The notes beneath the pieces were generated by a model, which saw only the letters and a program-made list of their open reading frames with translations, searched no databases and was not told the origin of the DNA. 64,000 nt of DNA from Spizellomyces punctatus DAOM BR117. Lineage: Eukaryota; Chytridiomycota; Chytridiomycetes; Spizellomycetales; Spizellomycetaceae. The stretch covers positions 612,047 to 676,046 of the forward strand of contig NW_015971548.1 in NCBI RefSeq assembly GCF_000182565.1. Direction: 5' to 3'. The translations under genes and the position numbers were made by a program. Positions 60,418 to 64,000 of this stretch are shown here, piece after piece. Numbering within the stretch: position 1 is the first letter of the stretch; the number at the start of each line of letters is the position of its first letter.

Positions 60418-62828
60418 ATGGCTGATAACGGTCGTCAACCTCTCCTGGGGTTCAACCGCCGCATTGACGAAGAAAGCAACATATCCAGTGATAAAGATCG
60501 TCGTAGAAAGATCATATTTGGAGTATTTGGTGTATCTTTGATTCTCTTGATTGGCTTTACCTTGGGAGCCACGATTTATGCACGACATGGTTCAAGTGAG
60601 TGTACCCGCCGTTTTAGGCCAAGGCCAAGGGCTATTTTTTATCGTTGACCTATTTCTAGGAAATCCAAGCGGAAAGCGCAATGTTATTCTCATGATATCT
60701 GATGGTGCGTATACTTGATGCTCGATGCCATCGTATGCCTTTTTTTGATTTCTCCTTGGTTAGGTTTCGGCCCTGCTTCGGAAACTCTAGCCCGTAATTA
60801 TCATCAATATACCAATAATCTTCCTGTTGGTACACAACTACCGCTGGATACTATTCTTGGTGAGTGATGTCCTTTCTATTTCAAAGAGTACTGGCTGACC
60901 TCCTCTGCTCCTATCAGTCGGTTCGTCGCGGACGCGTAGTTCCAATAGTTTGGTCACAGACTCGGCAGCTGGCGCGACAGCGTTTGCGTGTGGATTGAAA
61001 ACTTATAACGGCGCCATCGCTGTGGTAAGAGGCGTTGCACATAAAATGTCGCCTCAGTCGGATTTTCATACTTTCAACTGTGTAGGATCCTGAATCCAAA
61101 CCATGTGGTACCGTTCTCGAGGCTGCAAAAGAACAGGGCTATCTAACGGGCTTGGTCGTGACCTCCCGAATTACACATGGTATATTTGTGAATACCTGGG
61201 GGAATTCTCTTGCAACCCTGGGACTTGACATTTTGTATAATTTTAGCTACCCCAGCTTGCTTCGCTGCACATGTCGGTAGCAGGGCATCGGAGGTAAGCA
61301 TTATTTATCTTGACGCATATGCTCTGGGCGTGTTATTCATGATAATCCATGAGAACAGAATGACATTGCTCTTCAAGAAATCGGAAATTACGCACTTGGT
61401 CGCAGGGTGGACCTCATGTTTGGAGGCGGCAATTGTCAGTTCAGGCCCAATTCCGATCCTAAAAGCTGTCGCGCGGATGGACTTGATGTATTCTCAATGG
61501 CAAAGAATGCTGGATGGAGTGTGCTGGATGATCATCAACATTTTCAGTCATTGAAAGCATCGGACGCTAGGTAAACATTGTGTCCAAATTGTCGCGTCGT
61601 TTGAGCATGAATCTGACGTATAGTGAACATTGCAGACTTCCATTAATGAGCTTGTTGGCGGTGGATCACATGCGTATGTTGAAACGTATTGGATTCTCAC
61701 GCAATTTGTGCTGAGGTTGATTGACTGTCTATAGCCTATGAGATTGATCGCGACCCTGAGAACACGCCGTCGTTGAAAGAAATGGCCGTCAAGGCTTTGG
61801 ATATCCTTACTCACGCATCTGATAAAGATGCGAAGGGCTTTTTCCTTATGATTGAGGGCAGTCGAATTGACATGGCGGGACACAAGTAGGAACCTTTTTT
61901 GCATTTTTTATGATATGCGAGTAAACATATATTGACACATCTCGTATCGCCTTTCTTTAGCAATGATCCAGCTACTCATGTTCGTGAGATCCTTGCATAT
62001 AATGAGGCCATCGCGGCAGTCAAGGCATACGTGGATGAACACCCTGACACTGTCATGATATCAGTTTCCGACCACGAAACAGGCGGTTTGTCGGTCGGAC
62101 GACAAGGTGATCCGCGCAAGTATCCCGAATACGCTTGGAAGCCTGACGCTCTGACCGGAGTTAAGAAATCTACCGAAGTGTAAGCAGCAACTACCTGTCC
62201 CTGCCTGTCATCATGTTTAGTCATTGGTGACTTGCTGATTTATATTTTGTGCTGTTCTATAGCATCGCTCCAGCAATTGTGGCGAAACAAAATGACACTT
62301 CTTTCATAACTGAGACCGTACTGAAAAACTGGATGAACGTGACTGACGCTACTACGGACGAAATCGAAAATCTCACGAAGACCACCTCTGTCGGTGACCT
62401 TACCAATGCCCTCGGGGACATTCTGAGCAAAAGGGCCCAGTTGGGATGGTATGTAGAACGGCGATCGGGTTCATATTTGATCTATAGTTTTGCTGATGAA
62501 CGTTACGATTAGGGCTACCCATGGACATTCTGCCGTTGACGTTAACCTGGTAAGCTCACAGCAGAAAGAACCAATTATATCCTCGCGGTTCTAAAGGCGA
62601 GGTTAATTCCTACAGTATGCCTACGGTTTAAATGCGGCTAGACTCGCCGGCAATCATGAGAATACAGAGATCAGCGATTTCATTGTCAGGCAATTGGGTC
62701 TAAATCTTGAGGCCATCACCATCAAATTGAGAAGGTATTGTGCAGTATGCCTCGCTCCCTCCCTATCGCATGCTAATGCCGCTTGTTTTCGGAAGCCAAA
62801 ACATTGGACAAGCATCTGTACGGCATGA
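60418..62828 (+). CDS. PHO8: Vacuolar-type alkaline phosphatase (PHO8-like)
   Basis: Thirteen exons (60418-60595, 60660-60704, 60764-60859, 60918-61024, 61086-61179, 61247-61293, 61359-61570, 61636-61673, 61735-61885, 61961-62179, 62263-62448, 62513-62549, 62616-62828) give 540 residues. A basic cytosolic N-terminus (DKDRRRK) is followed by one signal-anchor helix (IIFGVFGVSLILLIGFTLGA), the type II topology of Pho8. Active-site motifs are ILMISDGFGPAS (metal Asp), VTDSAAGATAFACG (phosphoserine about Ser122), RITHATPACFAAHV, IEGSRIDMAGHNND, SVSDHETGG and ATHGHSAVDV (metal His). It dephosphorylates small phosphoesters in the vacuole lumen. The last exon may instead splice at 62737, changing only the C-terminus. 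Confidence 0.92.
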
Positions 62829-63007
62829 AACGGGACCCTTGAAGATTAGACATTATCATACGGACTGAAGCTTGTAGATGACCAAGTTAGATTATCTTTC
62901 ACATCGGACTTGTAGCTTACTCATCATAATATATTTTAAAGACGCATGAAACAGGATGTAGCCAACGTGTGGCCAATAAATATGATCTAATTACAAATGA
63001 CATTCCC

Positions 63008-63566
63008 TCACGCAGGAGGGAAGTTTGGTGGAGGTTCGGTTCGCAGCTGCGAGAAATATTGTATAAAATCAGGGCCAATCAAAGCAGTAGCATTTTCAGT
63101 GGACGGACGTTCGTACCTCCCAAACGGCCCGTGACGGTCTCTCATTTATCTTTTTATCATACTTTGTTTCTTCCCTTTCTCGGATCAAGCGCTATCAAAA
63201 GACCACTGGAATTCAGCACCGCACTAGCTAAATCCCTGACCAAGTGTCCTACCTCTGCCTCCTTTCGGTTCTTTCCCTTCATTCGCAAACAGAAATTGAA
63301 TTCCTCTCGCGCTTCAGAGCAGTCTCTCCAACTTCCATATCTGTAATAGTGCTTGACCTGAGGTAGTACGGCTATAAACGAAGGTGTGATTGGTATACAC
63401 TCCCATTCCAGCGTACAGAAAATCAACGACTCTTACTATAACACAACTGCATCTTATCAAAGGCAGCCCAAACGCTGCAAGTATATTTCTTTGACTCATC
63501 GGCCTGAACAGTCGTCGAGTCAACGGAAGTGGCGCTTGAAGCCGGCGAGTCGATCTGGGTCGTCAT
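63008..63566 (-). CDS. EMI1: EMI1-family (DUF3128) small Cys-motif protein
   Basis: Four short exons (63566-63437, 63371-63253, 63161-63117, 63046-63008) join in phase to 110 residues. The polar N-terminus leads into VWAAFDKMQLCY, then QVKHYYRYGSWRDCSEAREE and FNFCLRMKGKNRKEAE, and the tail VWELRTEPPPNFPPA. The paired Cys positions and the VWELR-EPP tail match the EMI1/DUF3128 family, small CHCH-like proteins linked to mitochondrial function and, in yeast, early meiotic gene expression. All exons are too short to stand out alone; the model rests on splice phase and the family pattern. It is head-to-head with EIF1AD, start codons 123 bp apart. Confidence 0.82.
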
Positions 63567-63689
63567 TTGTGATTTGCGAATTGAACTCGTCGTTCTGGTG
63601 AAGTTTTGGGCAGAGGTGACTCACTCCTGCTGAGCACGTGACTTTCCAAGTTTTGGAGGAACTTGGACTCGCTTTCATTCATTTGAACT

Positions 63690-64000
63690 ATGGGTCGCAA
63701 GCAAACAACACAGCATGTCCTTGAGGAATTGCCTGTACCAGGCGATGGACAATGCGTAGCCAAAGTTGTAGAAAACAGAGGAGGTGGCAACTACGTAGTT
63801 CAAGTACCGGCGGAAGTGAATTGGACGGATGAACCCACATTGTTAGTCTCACTACCGTCGAAATTCAGAAAGCTGATCTGGGTCAAACGAGGTAAGGCCC
63901 TTAGGTTTGAAGCAGTTAGGGAGACCGGCAATTATGAATACATGCTAACAAATCTATTCTAGGCAGTTTTGTCATAATACAAAGGGAGGAAGGCAAGACA
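63690..64000 (+). CDS. EIF1AD: EIF1AD-like S1/eIF1A-domain protein, 3' partial
   Basis: Exon 1 is 63690-63891; exon 2 starts at 63963 and runs off the window. The start MGRKQTTQHVLEELPVPGDG, the OB-fold strand QCVAKVVENRGGGNYVVQVP and LLVSLPSKFRKLIWVKRGSF match EIF1AD, a small nuclear RNA-binding protein related to eIF1A, rather than eIF1A itself, which begins with a basic Gly-rich tail. EIF1AD has been tied to stress responses and late 40S maturation. The intron (gtaagg...tctag) is placed before GSFVII. Confidence 0.88.

Overview
This window is nuclear DNA from a fungus. The genes are densely packed on both strands and split by many short GT-AG introns, mostly about 50-110 nt, and at least three introns use GC-AG. 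Diagnostic contents are a fungal-type I fatty acid synthase, a Dal5-type permease, a Ded1-type helicase and a PHO8-type alkaline phosphatase. Several features fit an early-diverging (chytrid-like) fungus better than a yeast or ascomycete: a single-chain FAS, an SNX9-type SH3-PX-BAR protein, an UNC93-type transporter, a PBZ/SWIM DNA ligase and a decayed MLKL-like kinase. This placement is inference; no marker here fixes the species. Exon models were built by hand from splice sites, reading phase and family motifs. In every intron-containing model offered as intact, the exon lengths sum to a multiple of three.

Layout. 0.5-2.1 kb: wreck of a tyrosine-kinase-like gene. 2.8-3.4 kb: ATP synthase subunit g. 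4.2-7.1 kb: CLASP-like microtubule protein (minus) with an inverted copy of its own last exon. 9.0-12.5 kb: SH3-PX-BAR sorting nexin (minus). 13.0-14.8 kb: PBZ/SWIM ATP-dependent DNA ligase (minus). 16.3-18.4 kb: cytosolic Hsp70. 18.9-19.3 kb: small unknown protein (minus). 20.7-21.4 kb: AlkB-type dioxygenase (minus). 21.7-23.4 kb: UNC93-like transporter, convergent with a Dal5-like MFS permease (23.7-25.6 kb). 26.2-30.5 kb: F-BAR/PH/C2/RasGAP protein (minus). 31 kb: small unknown gene. 32.2-33.9 kb: QCR2. 34.4-36.3 kb: ALDH7. 36.4-39.2 kb: Ded1/DDX3 helicase (minus). 40.6-53.3 kb: single-chain FAS of 15 exons. 53.5-57.4 kb: leucyl-tRNA synthetase (minus). 57.9-58.8 kb: mitoribosomal mL46 (minus), head-to-head with an ADP-sugar Nudix hydrolase (58.9-59.9 kb). 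60.4-62.8 kb: vacuolar alkaline phosphatase. 63.0-63.6 kb: EMI1-family gene (minus), head-to-head with EIF1AD, which runs off the end.

There is no operon logic; these are mostly housekeeping genes of energy metabolism, lipid synthesis, translation, membrane traffic and DNA repair. The most notable points are the beta-alpha FAS fusion, the MLKL-like kinase pseudogene, a possible non-AUG mitochondrial extension on LeuRS, a 14-bp CATATG array between DED1 and FAS, and the self-complementary CLASP 3' end. I saw no rRNA, tRNA, CRISPR array or intact transposon.
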